Of a stretch of 64,000 nt of DNA, positions 20,291 to 31,218 are shown piece by piece. Source of the DNA: Entoloma clypeatum. Its lineage: Eukaryota > Basidiomycota > Agaricomycetes > Agaricales > Entolomataceae. The notes under the pieces were generated by a model, which was not told the origin of the DNA, ran no database searches, and saw only the letters and a program-made list of their open reading frames with translations. Made by a program: the position numbers and the translations under genes. Location of the stretch: positions 3,348,001-3,412,000 of the forward strand of contig OY751489.1 in assembly GCA_963565915.1 (NCBI GenBank), read 5' to 3'. The number at the start of each line of letters is the position of its first letter. Positions within the stretch are counted from its first letter, which is position 1.

Positions 20291-23200
20291 ATGGCACCAT
20301 CTGAGGTCGACCTTGAACGATACGCAGTAGGTAAGCAGGCCTATGCATCCCTTTTTATCCAATATCATCGTCCACAGAGGTTCTGCTCGCGGCGCGTCGT
20401 GTCGCGCTCCCCGTCAATTCAAGAGATGGCCGCACAAAGGAGCAAAAGAAGGGTACTAAATACGGATGGGTGAGTTGCCGTTATATTTTCATTCCCTGCA
20501 GATTACATATCCATGTCTAGGAATACTTCGTCAAGGTCTGTTTCTCTTCGCCCCCATATTAGTATCATTGGAGCTCGAGCACCGTTGCCTAGTGGTATAA
20601 CTACGGATCAGTTGACAACTCGTAAGTGACGTTATAGTTGTATATGGTTCATTGTTGGTTTGACATCATACATCTAGCTGGGAGCCAGAAGCAGGCCTTG
20701 TTGGTGGTGAAGACGCGTGCAACCAGCTCCTTGAGAGGTTTTGGGAAAATATCGAGAAGAGTAGAGGTGTGGGTAAGAATAGTAACCTTCCGTTAGATTC
20801 TATTGTTAAGCCTACGGATGACTGGATAGGTTTGCATCTAATTTATTCTGTACAGAGCTTGCATTGACTGTTGATTCTCTGCAGAAGATGAAAAGATGTT
20901 CTTCTTATCCACCGACATGAATGGACCCCAGGAACAATCGGAGTCAGATAGTGATGAAGAGACAGACCAAGAAAGTGTATTAAATTTGAACACCATGGTG
21001 TGTTTAGATTTGGCTATGTATGATGTGACAGGGATGAATATTGCAGCAAAGGATTCATCCCCCAGGCCTTCTCGAGGTTCAGACCGAAACAGTCAGTCGC
21101 TCCGAATCCGTATCCCATGCCTCAAAAGAAAAGTTGGAATTGTATCTGATGATGTGAGTCTCTGACTCCAGCCCCTTCTCATCTTATATTGATCTACTGG
21201 CAGACATCGGTGCAGTATTTTGGGATCTCCACAAAAGAGCGGCTTGCCAAAGAAGCCCTGTCTCTCTTGCGGCCTGACGCCATATTTGCCCCACCAAGAG
21301 GAGAGTGCATCCGTCTACCATCTCCGATTCAGATGGGCTCGTCGAGCCAGATGGCTTTGGGTTTCAAGAAAAAGATATGTTCGGCAACGGAACATCAACC
21401 AACTTTGGCAGCCTTGAACGCAGTATTTTGCCCCAAGAAAAATTATATTACACCTCTACAGCAGGGAATCGGCCCACCATATATAGCCCCTGATATTGGT
21501 TTGGACGAGCAAGACTCAATGATGATGGATGTTGATTCTTCGGGGCACGTTGTTTCGTTTATTGGTCCTATACCCCAGAATGATGACAACTGTAATCCAG
21601 CTTTGGCGAGTTGGATGGGTCGCAGCTGGGTTATCTTACAGAACTTCTTCCACCAGCGATCGAAACAGATAATTTCTTGCATGACATCATGCCGGCCGTG
21701 TGCGTTAAGAACTTCAAGTTGAATCCTTTTTTTCCCACTGACCTTGGACTTTGAATAATAGATTTGCAGCCTCATCTTGGCAAGTCACTGGACTCGGGAT
21801 TGTTATTCCTTTTTATATCTTAATCATCTTTTCAGCGCTGCTATTGATGAAGTTCCCAGTTCTGAGTCCGCTGCGCTGGTGGCTACTACCCCCGTACCAT
21901 TAGAATTCGGAGAACGAAGGTGCGTGTCCTAATCGCACCCTTGACGACCGTTGGCATCATAATGCTATCTGGCCTTCAGAAAGTGGTTGTGGTCTGGCAA
22001 CATATATATTGAATCTCACCATGACCCTTCTGAGCTACTGTGCACCATCACATTTTGTGATGAAACCGAGCCCTCCTCCATGGAAATGAATTTTGGGGCG
22101 GTGTTGCATTCCTTTGCCTCCCTTTATGTTTCCACATTTCACAATCTCGTAGATGTCCCCATCATCCTACAAGCATGTCAAGATGCCAGGCAGTTTGCTC
22201 GGTTGGTTCCGCAGGATGCTGAGGTGGATGTGGAGAACTTTAAAGCTATAAGAACATATATGATAAAACATCAAAAAGTGCGTTCCATTTTTATTGCCCA
22301 CCGCCTTCAAGTTTGAGTTACCTTTGTGTATAACTAGGTTATTTTGATGCCAGCGTCGATTTCTCATGAAAATGTCGGGAACATATTAGTGTTTCCCCCG
22401 ATCAGAACTCTTTGCAAACAACTGAATGTTCCCTTTTCAATCTATGCACCCAATTCTACTTCTTGCGTTTTTCTAATTGCCGCCCTTGTTCCATGGCATT
22501 TATCGCCAGCACAGGTCCAAAAGAGTCATCGACGTCTCCCAAGTGTCTACCTTCCGGCCAACATCGACTTCAAGATCGAACCTATGTTCTCAGATGAGGC
22601 ACGCTGGAGACACTCGATCTTGAGACGGCCTCGTTATCACCAGGGACTCAGAATTCTGGGTTTCCCTGCTTCGATCCATGGGCTTCTATCTCAACCCGAA
22701 AACAACATGTTCAATGTGTGGTGGTATGGCGGCGATGGCTCTAAGGATTGGGCCGGGATCGAGACCCACCTGCTATTCGAAATCATGAAGGATTGCAACG
22801 AAGCCCAGAGGAGGAAGTTCGACTCGGATGCTAAGAACGACATCCGTGTCATTTTTGTCCATGTGGGGGCACTCAAGACGGTTCACCGCCTTCCTGGCCT
22901 TGCCAAGCTGTCACTTCAGACAACACTATTTTGGACTTATGGAACACATATCAGCATCGAGCCTGAGTTATGGGGGATGCGGGAAATTTTTACCTGCGGT
23001 AAGTCGTAGCTTAGGTGGTATCCGCCGATAATCCTCACGGGGAGATTACACAGGGGGCATTGTGACGTTTACGCCTGAGGCAATTATCAACAACCATGCT
23101 GAAGTTCTCGAGAAAATCCAGCAAATCCACGAGCATCCACTCTGGGAATGCTATGTTTTGCCCTCGGTGCTGGGGATGGTGCTAATGGCCAACATGTTCG

Positions 23201-23753
23201 AAAAGTGAGTGGGTTTCAGGTTCTCGACCTTCACACACATTCATATTATTTCGTGGCAAGGGAGAAGTCCCTGCCGACCGACTTGTTCACTGCTATCGGT
23301 GACGGAAAAATCGCTCTCATGACAGCGCCGCACCTCGGAAGCTGCACATCCAAAGCGAAGAGCGATCGTCAACAAAGGTGGATACAAAATCATTGGACAC
23401 GTCGTCCGCAGGATGAGTGGTCGATCCTCCAAGTATGCACAAACAGTTATCAATCTGCTTATGGCGGCGCTCCTGGAAAGGGCGAAGCATTGGCCGCGCT
23501 CAAAAGAGAGATTTCAAGGGACCTTCGCTTGATGCGCCAGCATCCTGCTTTTATGGTGGATTATAGAAGGTATGTGGTCCTTGACAGTGAATTCAGGTCT
23601 TTCGGAGACGGGGTAAGTCACTTTCCATTCTGCTCTTTCGCGTATGCATTGGTATTCATTGAATACATATAGCTGGAATGGACGACATTGGATGAATTTG
23701 ATTTCAAAGATGATTTTTTTTCACCGGAACGGAATGAGCCTTCTTCGAGTTGA
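20291..23753 (+). CDS. Chromodomain protein, Chp1-like candidate
   Basis: Exons 20291-20330, 20378-20469, 20521-20535 (15 nt), 20593-20621 and 20678 onwards join in frame into a chromodomain: YAVEVLLAARRV, then WEYFVK, WYNYGSVDNSWEPEAG and CNQLLERFW. All three aromatic-cage positions (Tyr, Trp, Tyr) are present, so binding of methylated histone H3K9 is plausible. A long region of roughly 700 residues follows with no domain I can name, including an acidic segment (QEQSESDSDEETDQES) and a folded-looking C-terminus (ILGFPASIHGLLSQPENN, IRVIFVHVGALKTVHRL, WECYVLPSVLGMV). The N-terminal chromodomain plus long C-terminal globular region recalls fission yeast Chp1 of the RITS heterochromatin complex, but that is inference. 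Later exon joins are only approximate. The last exon ends at 23753. Confidence 0.65.
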
Positions 23754-24052
23754 AAAGCTTTATGCGTATTTGACGCATCTTCTCCGTACATACTAACTGC
23801 GCATGCGCACTACTCGTCTGGCTCCCACTAGTCCTACTCACCGCACTATTGACACAACGCAGTGCTAGGTTATCTGGCATAACTACACTAATCGTGATTT
23901 TTAACAAAGGACAACAATTTGTATTGTTCATATATACTCATTTACAGAGCTCTTCATCGAATAGGAATGTCAATATAAACAACGCATGATACAGTATATA
24001 TCATGAGTCTTGCAGATGAATATGTGCAAACGAGAGGACATCAACCCTCCGT

Positions 24053-27000
24053 TCAGCTCCCAACTCTACCTCTAGAACTACGCCGCGTCATGATTCGGCT
24101 CCTTGATCGACTCGTACCATGTACAGGCGAATCCTCCGAGACCTCTAACCGCGAAGGAGGTCCAGGCGTCTGACCCCTCATGAACGATCTCCCCCTTCTT
24201 ATGTCTTTATCGCCATCCTCGGACTCAGACCCAGACTCGGACACCTCCCTTCTCTGAACGCCTTCTTCTCTTCCCTTTCCTTTCGGCCTGTCCGTCTCGG
24301 ATTCAGAACGAGCCTGTGCCTTGGCCTTTCCCTTGGATTGACGACTTGGTTCCTCTTCAGCGTCATGAGCGTCAACCGTCGTTCCAAGTTCCTCTTCTTC
24401 TTCTACGCTGAAAGTGACTCGTCTCCCCCTGGACTGGCTTCTCCTCACAAGCGACTTGCGTTTGCTCCCACTCTCACCGCCGCTTGCGCGGCTGTCGCCC
24501 GCGCCTATGGACATAGGTGACTTGGGAGGGACTGTCGATGCTCGCGGGTCGTACATGTAGGGATAGTGGTGCGTGTGCGTGTGCGGGTGTGGGTACGGAT
24601 GATGCGCCGGCGGCGTCGCGTACATGTGCCCACCGGAGCTGGAGCCTGGCTGGACATCCGGCGGATAAGGTCGGTAATGCGAATGTACATGCGGTGTGAA
24701 CGGTGTGTTTCCAGCGGGTGGATCCGCTGGTATGGAATGAGGGGGGGGCCAGCCCCCGCCTCCGACCAGCGCAGAGAGCTGGTGCATGGCTTGGGTGATG
24801 ATGTACTGCGCGCGAGGATCTGGGAGGGGTGGGTATAGGTGTGGGGGCGGCTGCTGTTGTTGGGGATGGGAATGTTGGTAGGGGTGAGGATGGTGAGGAT
24901 GGAGTGACGGTGTTAGTGGGTATGGAGATTGTGGGTATGGAGATTGTGGGTATACATGATATCCCGACGGTGGTGGGTTGAAATACGAGGGTGCACGACT
25001 CGAGTAACGAAGCTGTTCCCGCTGCTCCTCTGGGAAGGAGGAAGGACTGCTGTCGTCTTGATCTGTACCGGAAGTTGGGCGTTGATCCGGAGACTCGGAG
25101 CGCTGTCTTGACCGGGATTTCCGTCTTGACTTTGGATTGATGGATGCTGGAATATATATACATGAATGTCTGAAGGCAGGGTTAGATGCAGAAACACACG
25201 TTTGACAACTTTAAGTTGTAGGATCTCCCAAGAGGAGTTGCGTTTTATATCTGGGGTATCGTCTGAGGCGGCATTCGGCCAAACACGGTCGTCCACTCGG
25301 TCCGACCATGTTTCGTCTCTATCACTAGAGCTGTCAGCCTCAATCTCTGCAGCGGAGGCTGTTCTTTTCCTCTTCTTGGGTGATGATAAGGCTGGAGCAA
25401 ATTCTCCGTATTTTGGTGTTGGAGGGTTCAACGATAAACTCGAGGGACCCGCCCTTGAAGGTGGCGGAGGCTCCCTTGGTCTCCTTTCGTTTGGAGGTGA
25501 GGACAGGACCACGGTATCACTCTCCCGCATCTGTTCGGTTTGTCGGTCATCCAATGGAGGATCCTTGTCTCTCTCCTTCCCTTTGTACTTGACCTTCTTA
25601 TCGAGTCCTTTTGCCTCGTCACTGACTCGCTTCGGAGTTTCACTAGCGCTCATCCCAAGCTGCTCCTCAACTTGAGTTTCACCTCTCGACACCTGTCGCG
25701 CTCGTGGTGGACGCTTTTCAATGACCACCTCAGCCTGGAGTTTCTCCCGCATCGGCGGGGCTTTTTCTCCCTTATTGAGTTTAACGATGGAGACGTTTGG
25801 CTCCTGGGATGCATCCCCCCGCTTGGAGAGTTTAGGGCGCCGCGGTGGTGGACCGGGTGTCGAAGTTGAAGGAGCCGGTGCTTCGTTCGCTTTGAGCTCG
25901 GTCTTGGACTTTGATTTGGGCGGAGGTGGCCGTCCTCTGCCATGCGAGACCTTCGCCAGGTCCAAATGAGGAGAACCTGTTGACCGCTCAACCTGGTGTT
26001 TCAAACCGGATATACGCGGTGATGGAGGTTGGGGGAGGTTGAAATGAGACGAACCGCGTTTAGATGAAGACGAGGAGGGGTGAGGTGATGACGTTCGCGG
26101 TGGGGATGTTGCTGTGGATTCTGGGGGGAGGTCGAAAAATTGATCGTCAGAGGGGACGACAGATGAGGCGGTGTGAGACCGTGGAGGTGTCTGAAGCTGG
26201 AGATGAGTTGGTTTCGTTAGTCGTTGGCCTGTCTTGTCGGGAATGGCTCTTGGTAGGGTTTTAGCAGGAGGAGGCGGGAATAGGGGTGAGGGGGATTTCA
26301 GTTCGGGACAGTCAATGATTTTAACGTCCTGCGCCTTCTTTGGTGCGAGATAGATCATACTGGCTTCATCCATATTCCAGTTGGCCAGTTCATCGTCTGA
26401 TTCAGAGTCGACGATCGCTGTTCGCGTGGCAGGTGGCGTCGCGTCATCTGCTCGCTTGTCTTCGCCGTGTGCTGCAAGGGTGGCATCCCGTTGTATACGT
26501 GATGGTTTCATTTTGCGATAATTTCTTGGGCGAGACGGAGTGGTCTCGGTGTAGGCCTCTTCAGGATGGCTGTCGCTCTCTGTCTCATCTGGTTCGCTGC
26601 CACATGTCTCTCTTCTTCTGCGCTCGGCTTCGAGGAATTCCTTGAGATCCTTGGCATCCTGTGGATCCATCTCTCTGACGGGAGGCACCTTCCGTGCGTC
26701 GACCTTGACCTGTATATCGTCTACGCCTTCATTCGCAAAAGCATCGAGTTCATCCGTGCTTTCTCCTTCCTCATCCTCATCCTCGTCGTCTTCATCGTCG
26801 CCCATGACATCAGTGAACCCGCCGAAGGGAAGCTTTTTAGAGCCGCGGATGACGCCGCGGTCTTTGATGACCTTTCCCGTCGTGATGTCGACGATGTCGT
26901 CCTCGTCGATGGGTCTGGTGTAGCGGTCGAGACTGGACCAGATATTGAGCAGGCGCAGAGTGGAGTCTTCTCTGGCCTGATGGAAATCGAAGGGATCGAC

Positions 27001-27177
27001 GCTAGCGGAAGAGGAGGAGGAGGGGGCGCGGGCAGGGTTCGAGGTGGAGGAGACACGGGCGCGCTTTGTGGGTGAGGGTTGGTCGGGAATCCTGTAGGGC
27101 TGGGGAAAGAAGGAGCGAGTAGACGGCGGCGATGCGGACGGGCTTATCAGCACTGTTTTGGCTGCTGGACGCTGCAT
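24053..27177 (-). CDS. Candidate Scm3/HJURP-like centromere protein
   Basis: Two exons (25200-27177 and 24053-25146; 53-nt intron) give about 1,023 residues. Near residues 70-120 lies an Scm3-like block: LRLLNIWSSLDRYTRP, DEDDIVDITTGKVIKDRG. The pattern of aromatic/helical segment, acidic DEDD-hDL-TGxhhxDxG is what I know from the CENP-A-binding Scm3 domain. The rest is low-complexity: acidic runs, Pro/Ser-rich segments, and a His/Pro/Tyr-rich repeat part (PYPQSPYPLTP, HPHHPHPYQHSHP). A C-terminal Arg/Ser-rich tail includes RRVTFSVEEEEELG. Scm3 loads the centromeric histone H3 variant. The start at 27177 is the first in-frame ATG. Alternative: an unrelated disordered nuclear protein. It is divergently transcribed from the homeodomain gene, only 62 bp away. 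Confidence 0.45.
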
Positions 27178-27239
27178 GTGTCGTGGACGAGATGGCGGCA
27201 CACAAATGGCAAATCACCGTGACGTGACCCTTCCCCTCA

Positions 27240-28564
27240 ATGGACACCACAGTGACCAGAAAGCGACCGAAGGTCATCCGCGCAAACGCAGAGCAGATGA
27301 AGATCCTTAACAGCGCTTTCGTGGTCTCGACGACTCCTACGACATCGCATATCAAGGCCCTCAGCGAGGAAACTGGCCTGTAAAGTGAATTTGTCGAGCT
27401 CACGCTCTGAACTGATATCTTCAAAGCCCTCACAAATGGATCGTTTCTTGGTTTTCTCGCCAACGCAGAAAGATCAACACGAGGGATGCTGGAGGTGCAC
27501 CCAGCTCCGACCTCGGACTCTCTCCCGACCAAATCATGGACTTCAAGACCGAGTACACCGACCCCCTTGTGACAACGGAAAATGCTGCTTCTACGACTGA
27601 CAATGCTGCTCAAGAAAGGACGACCAATTCAAAGTTGAAGAAGAAAAAAAAGACTGAAGGCCCACCTCGGAAAAAAGTGAAGACGGAGACTGCTGCTGAA
27701 GCACAAGCGATACCGCCCCAAGAGTCTCATGCTTTACATGCCCTTCCTTTGCTTGGTGTCGACTTTTGCTTGCCGCCTCCTGCGCCTGATGCTTCTATTG
27801 AAACACTTCTGCGTACATTGGCACCTAGCGTGTTCATGCATTCCACCCCGAACGCTTCCTCCTCGAGCATTGCCAACCATACCCGCCAGAATCCTCTCGG
27901 TCTCCACTACAAATATGACACGAAGTCTTGCAAACCCGAATCAGTAGCTACCTCTCCTCTTCAACCTCTCGTTCCCATCGCTCAGCAGAGGGCCTTTACT
28001 CCGATCCGAGGACCTGGTTCTACTCGCATCCCGTTTCAACCTGCTCTCCATGTAAACTCTGATACCCAAAGTCGTTTCCCGCATACAGAAGGAACATGCA
28101 ACGACCTGCAAACCTCGCAGGCCCGTCGATACGTTCACTGTTCGTCCTCACGCGGACCTACGCAAGAACCACCAGCTCATCATTCGCCGCATGTACTCTT
28201 TACAAGGAGTGGCAAAGAAAACCACCGTCCCTCAATCAATTTGTTGCTCAATCCTCAACGTGAAAAGCCAGCCTTGCCCGAAAGCCATCTCACTGTAATC
28301 AACAACCAGACTGCACCTACGGAATATCGCGACCCCTTTCACTATATCCCCGACCTGTCACCTTTGGATCCCGCAACCACTCCTTTCAAGCACCTGACTC
28401 TCTTTGAACCGTTGGAAACCTTGCGGGCAACTGGCGGGATCTTAGAAAGAGAGGATACAATCAAACGCCTGCTAGATAAACGTTTGGCGCAGGAAGACCC
28501 TTTCCAGGCTGCCATGGGACTGGTCTTCCTATCCCGCCTTGGCCTTGGATGGGATTACCAGTGA
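27240..28564 (+). CDS. Homeodomain protein with atypical helix 3
   Basis: Two exons (27240-27379, 27427-28564; 47-nt intron) encode 425 residues. An N-terminal homeodomain covers about residues 8-62: KRPKVIRANAEQMKILNSAF then HIKALSEETGL, spliced to PHKWIVSWFSRQRRK. Aligning L16, F20, W48 and F49 to the standard numbering puts Arg at position 51, where nearly all homeodomains have the base-contacting Asn; Arg53 is kept. The remainder is disordered: a Lys-rich putative nuclear signal (KLKKKKKTEGPPRKKVK), Pro/Ser-rich stretches, and a short helical C-terminus (EDTIKRLLDKRLAQEDPFQ). The predicted role is a nuclear DNA-binding regulator with altered specificity. The intron was chosen because it restores the homeodomain exactly. 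Confidence 0.7.
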
Positions 28565-28593
28565 ATTTTGTACGATAGCATTAGTTAAATAAT

Positions 28594-28893
28594 TCATGAA
28601 TTGTCGACGTCATACAGTACATAGCCGGCCTGACCCGCGTTGGCCACGTCGACTTCTCCCACTTCATACTCCTGGCGAACAACAAAAATGTCCGTCTTTG
28701 GTACTAGACATGCATTCAGGACGACGGCCCGCGCGTCGTTGAGGATTGCACGAATCAACGCGTCCTCGTCATCGTCTCGCATCAGGATGAACAGCTCGTC
28801 ACATGGCGCGCCTAGTACTAAAACGAGCTCGGACACGCCTTGGCTCGTCAGTAGTTTCATTTCAAAGTGGCCTGGGCGCTGACTTCCTCCCAA
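28594..28893 (-). CDS. Uncertain small ORF (C-terminal exon?)
   Basis: About 88-99 codons with globular-looking composition (LTSQGVSELVLVLGAPCDEL, ALIRAILNDARAVVLNACL, DIFVVRQEYEVGEVDVANAG). There is no in-frame ATG before MKLL, but a plausible acceptor lies just upstream, so it could be the last exon of a minus-strand gene with unknown 5' exons. It would overlap the start of the plus-strand gene that follows. Not recognised. Confidence 0.3.
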   Translation of the reverse strand: MGGSQRPGHFEMKLLTSQGVSELVLVLGAPCDELFILMRDDDEDALIRAILNDARAVVLNACLVPKTDIFVVRQEYEVGEVDVANAGQAGYVLYDVDNS

Positions 28894-28975
28894 GATTGCC
28901 TCCGCGTTGGTGTTCGGCCCTGCTGTGAGTAGTTGAACATCTCTATTTCTCTGCAGAAGACTTATTTACTCTTAC

Positions 28976-29738
28976 CCCAGTTCCTTTACCTTGTCTCGCC
29001 GTCAGCCAAGGAAAAGGCCCACCACCATGAGCATATACACAAGTCTGAACCAGTCGAGGCTGCACCAGAATCAGAACCAGACTCTGAGCCCGCGGTGGTG
29101 GTGATGAAGGACGACGAAGGCACGGAGGCCAACGTTGCCGAGTCGATTCGTCAGGCCGAGGTGTGTTTCCCTTCTTCTTTTTACCCTCTCAGCGTCTCAA
29201 TGCTGTTGGTACATAGAAGGACGATGTGCCCAAGGCTGAACCAGCCGCCAGCGAGGTGTGACACCAAGAAATCTCTTTTGTTGTGTTGCTGAATGACGTG
29301 ATTCTGTCACCTCCCAGTCCACTGACGAGTCGCCCGTACGTCTTTCTCTCTTTTTATATGCAGGAAATAGCGCGTATTCAAACTCGATACTCCAGGTATC
29401 CACCGCCGAAGCCACCTCCCCAGTAGTCCCAGTACATTTCTTCTTCATGCCATACTTCCACTCATGTATTCAACCTCCAAACCGTAGGCATCTACTCCCA
29501 AAACACCTTCCGGTCCTGCGCCCGGGGACGACGACGACTCTCCTACCAATACGTTGGGAAGGCGCAGAGACGAGAAACCCAAGGATTTGGGTGAACCGAG
29601 GAAGCTCGCCCGTGTACGTCTCATGAGTGCCTTTCGAAAATTCCTGCAGTTTTTGAGCATAGACTTTGTTTCTTCTAGGAGGGCGCTACACCCAAGGAGG
29701 CCAAGGAGGCCAAGGAGGCGGATTCCAGGAGCGAATGA
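28976..29738 (+). CDS. Small low-complexity acidic/lysine-rich protein (5' end unresolved)
   Basis: At least five short exons join in frame: KEKAHHHEHIHKSEPVEAAP through ESIRQAE (to about 29160); KDDVPKAEPAASE; STDESP; VSTAEATSPVVP; ASTPKTPSGPAPGDDDDS through DLGEPRKLAR; and EGATPKEAKEAKEADSRSE with the stop at 29736-29738. GT-AG borders are clear. The product is rich in Glu, Pro, Ala, Ser and Lys and probably disordered. The start codon is not found: the frame is open upstream to about 28933 without ATG, so a 5' exon is missing. No family recognised. Confidence 0.4.
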
Positions 29739-29981
29739 TTGGTTTTCTCCTGGTTTCGATAGATGTAACCCGCCAAAACACCTGTATACTCGCTCGAGGA
29801 CAATGAGGCTTGTTCAAGGTCTTTTCTGTGCGCATACATTTCACAACTCGGGAATGAGAGATTGCAAATGGACATCCTCATATTGTCATATGGAACTCTC
29901 CATATTTTACTGATGTTGTGTGTCGGTTGAGACTGAAGTAGGGGAGAGTTTTGCCCAACAACATTCCACTCAGGGGATTGG

Positions 29982-30560
29982 TCAGGTAGCATCACTCTCA
30001 CAGGCTGCATGCTGCTGCTGGGGGGCCTTGCGAGAAGCAGAGACGTTCGATTGACGGCGAACGGCGGTGGCTGAAAAGACTTTTTTATGACACTGATTTA
30101 GTGACAGCCATTGAGACAGAACGATAACTCACGCAGACCACCACGCTTCGCTCCGGGAGTGACCTCGAAGAAGTCGACGACATGATTACAGAGACCATGG
30201 TAGTCAAAACCTCACACCATCGGTCAGACATTTATAAATTGAAATGGAGCTGGCGAGGGAGGGCGTGTGTAAGGTTATGTGCTTGAAAAAGGAGGACATA
30301 CCTGTGCGGCAGCATAGGCAATTGATTGGGGTGTGACTCTATTGTTCAGATGGAACTTGGACGCGACGTTTCCGCGCACGGGCTCCTTTCCTGATGATGT
30401 CTTCCGGGATTTTGTCGGAGGCGTGTTCTCGCAATCGCTAGGGTTCTCACAATCATCCTCGGCCGATGAGGGCGAAGTGATATATTTTGTAGACCTTGTG
30501 GTGCACCGAGTATAAGGGAGCTCGGAGTTCGAGGTAGAAGACAGACGACGTAGTCAAACG
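29982..30560 (-). pseudogene. Broken DUF6698-like gene fragment
   Basis: On the minus strand an exon with SSAEDDCENPSDCENTPPTK and KFHLNNRVTPQSIAYAAAQ ends at a good donor (gtatgtcc). After the acceptor the frame reads LHFNL and then TAA. Further on, in another frame, comes DYHGLCNHVVDFFEVTPGAK, then an exon ending ACESDAT (stop at 29982-29984). The order RVTPxSIAYAA - LxFALS - DFDYxxFYxxIVDFFE is one I associate with the expanded Agaricomycete DUF6698 family, often found near transposons. The stop and frame change suggest a pseudogene. Confidence 0.45.
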
Positions 30561-31218
30561 AGAAGAGAACTTTTCCCCGTCCTACAATCGGCTTGGGTTT
30601 CCTTTGAATCCTGGATAGAAGCACCGAGGATGGTAACTGTCCAAACGAGTCATCCCCTCCTCCATGCTAGCTGCGCACAAATGCTGTCAGGAAAGATGGT
30701 TAACAAAATGTGTGGCAGTTAGGGTACCAGCGACTCACCCTAAATCATCTACAGGACATAGAAGGCGCCTTGCAATGTCGTGCGCAATTCCTCGGTTCCC
30801 GTGGGAGTCAGGTTTCAAGAGAGGAGAGGGGACCGGTTGCAAAGCACGTCTCCTCTTTACAGTAATGTGAGCCCCGACTGACTTGGTCGTTAAGCTGGCC
30901 CTGCAAAGTGAACTGGCTGAGATCATAAGGCGGACGAGGGGAGAGGCCCCCAACCGACCTCTCAACCATGTACATTGGCCAATCGAAAGTACTGTTCACG
31001 CCCAGTCTGCAGCATCGGAACGAACAGTGGATGACGGAACATTTGAAGCGAGGCTTAGAATTATGAAGCGCCTTCAAGGCAAATCAAACACAGCCATGGG
31101 TAGTCACAGAAACGTCTGACATGGGTCATTCTTCGTCTCCGGTGTCAGAAAGCCCCGATGGTCTTCTGATCTTGGCGGTACGAGCTGCAGGTTTAAGGAG
31201 CCTGGGTCAATGAATTGA
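30561..31218. other. Intergenic region, no gene recognised
   Basis: Short open frames on both strands without recognisable content. It lies downstream of the decarboxylase gene (minus strand) and upstream of the broken DUF6698-like fragment. Confidence 0.4.

Noticed and set aside
20575..20625. A tRNA D-arm-like string (GCCTAGTGGTATAACTAC) suggesting a tRNA gene
   Set aside because: No matching acceptor or T-arm follows, and the sequence is better explained as an intron acceptor plus the chromodomain exon encoding WYNYGSVDNS.
24913..25163. Minus-strand readthrough of the first Scm3-like exon to a stop near 24913, ending in repeated THNLH
   Set aside because: A 53-nt intron at 25147-25199 joins the first exon to a longer, compositionally consistent frame, so the readthrough is an artefact.
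29675..30010. Minus-strand 111-codon ORF near 29.7-30.0 kb
   Set aside because: It overlaps the last exon of the plus-strand low-complexity gene and the end of the DUF6698-like fragment, with no recognisable content.
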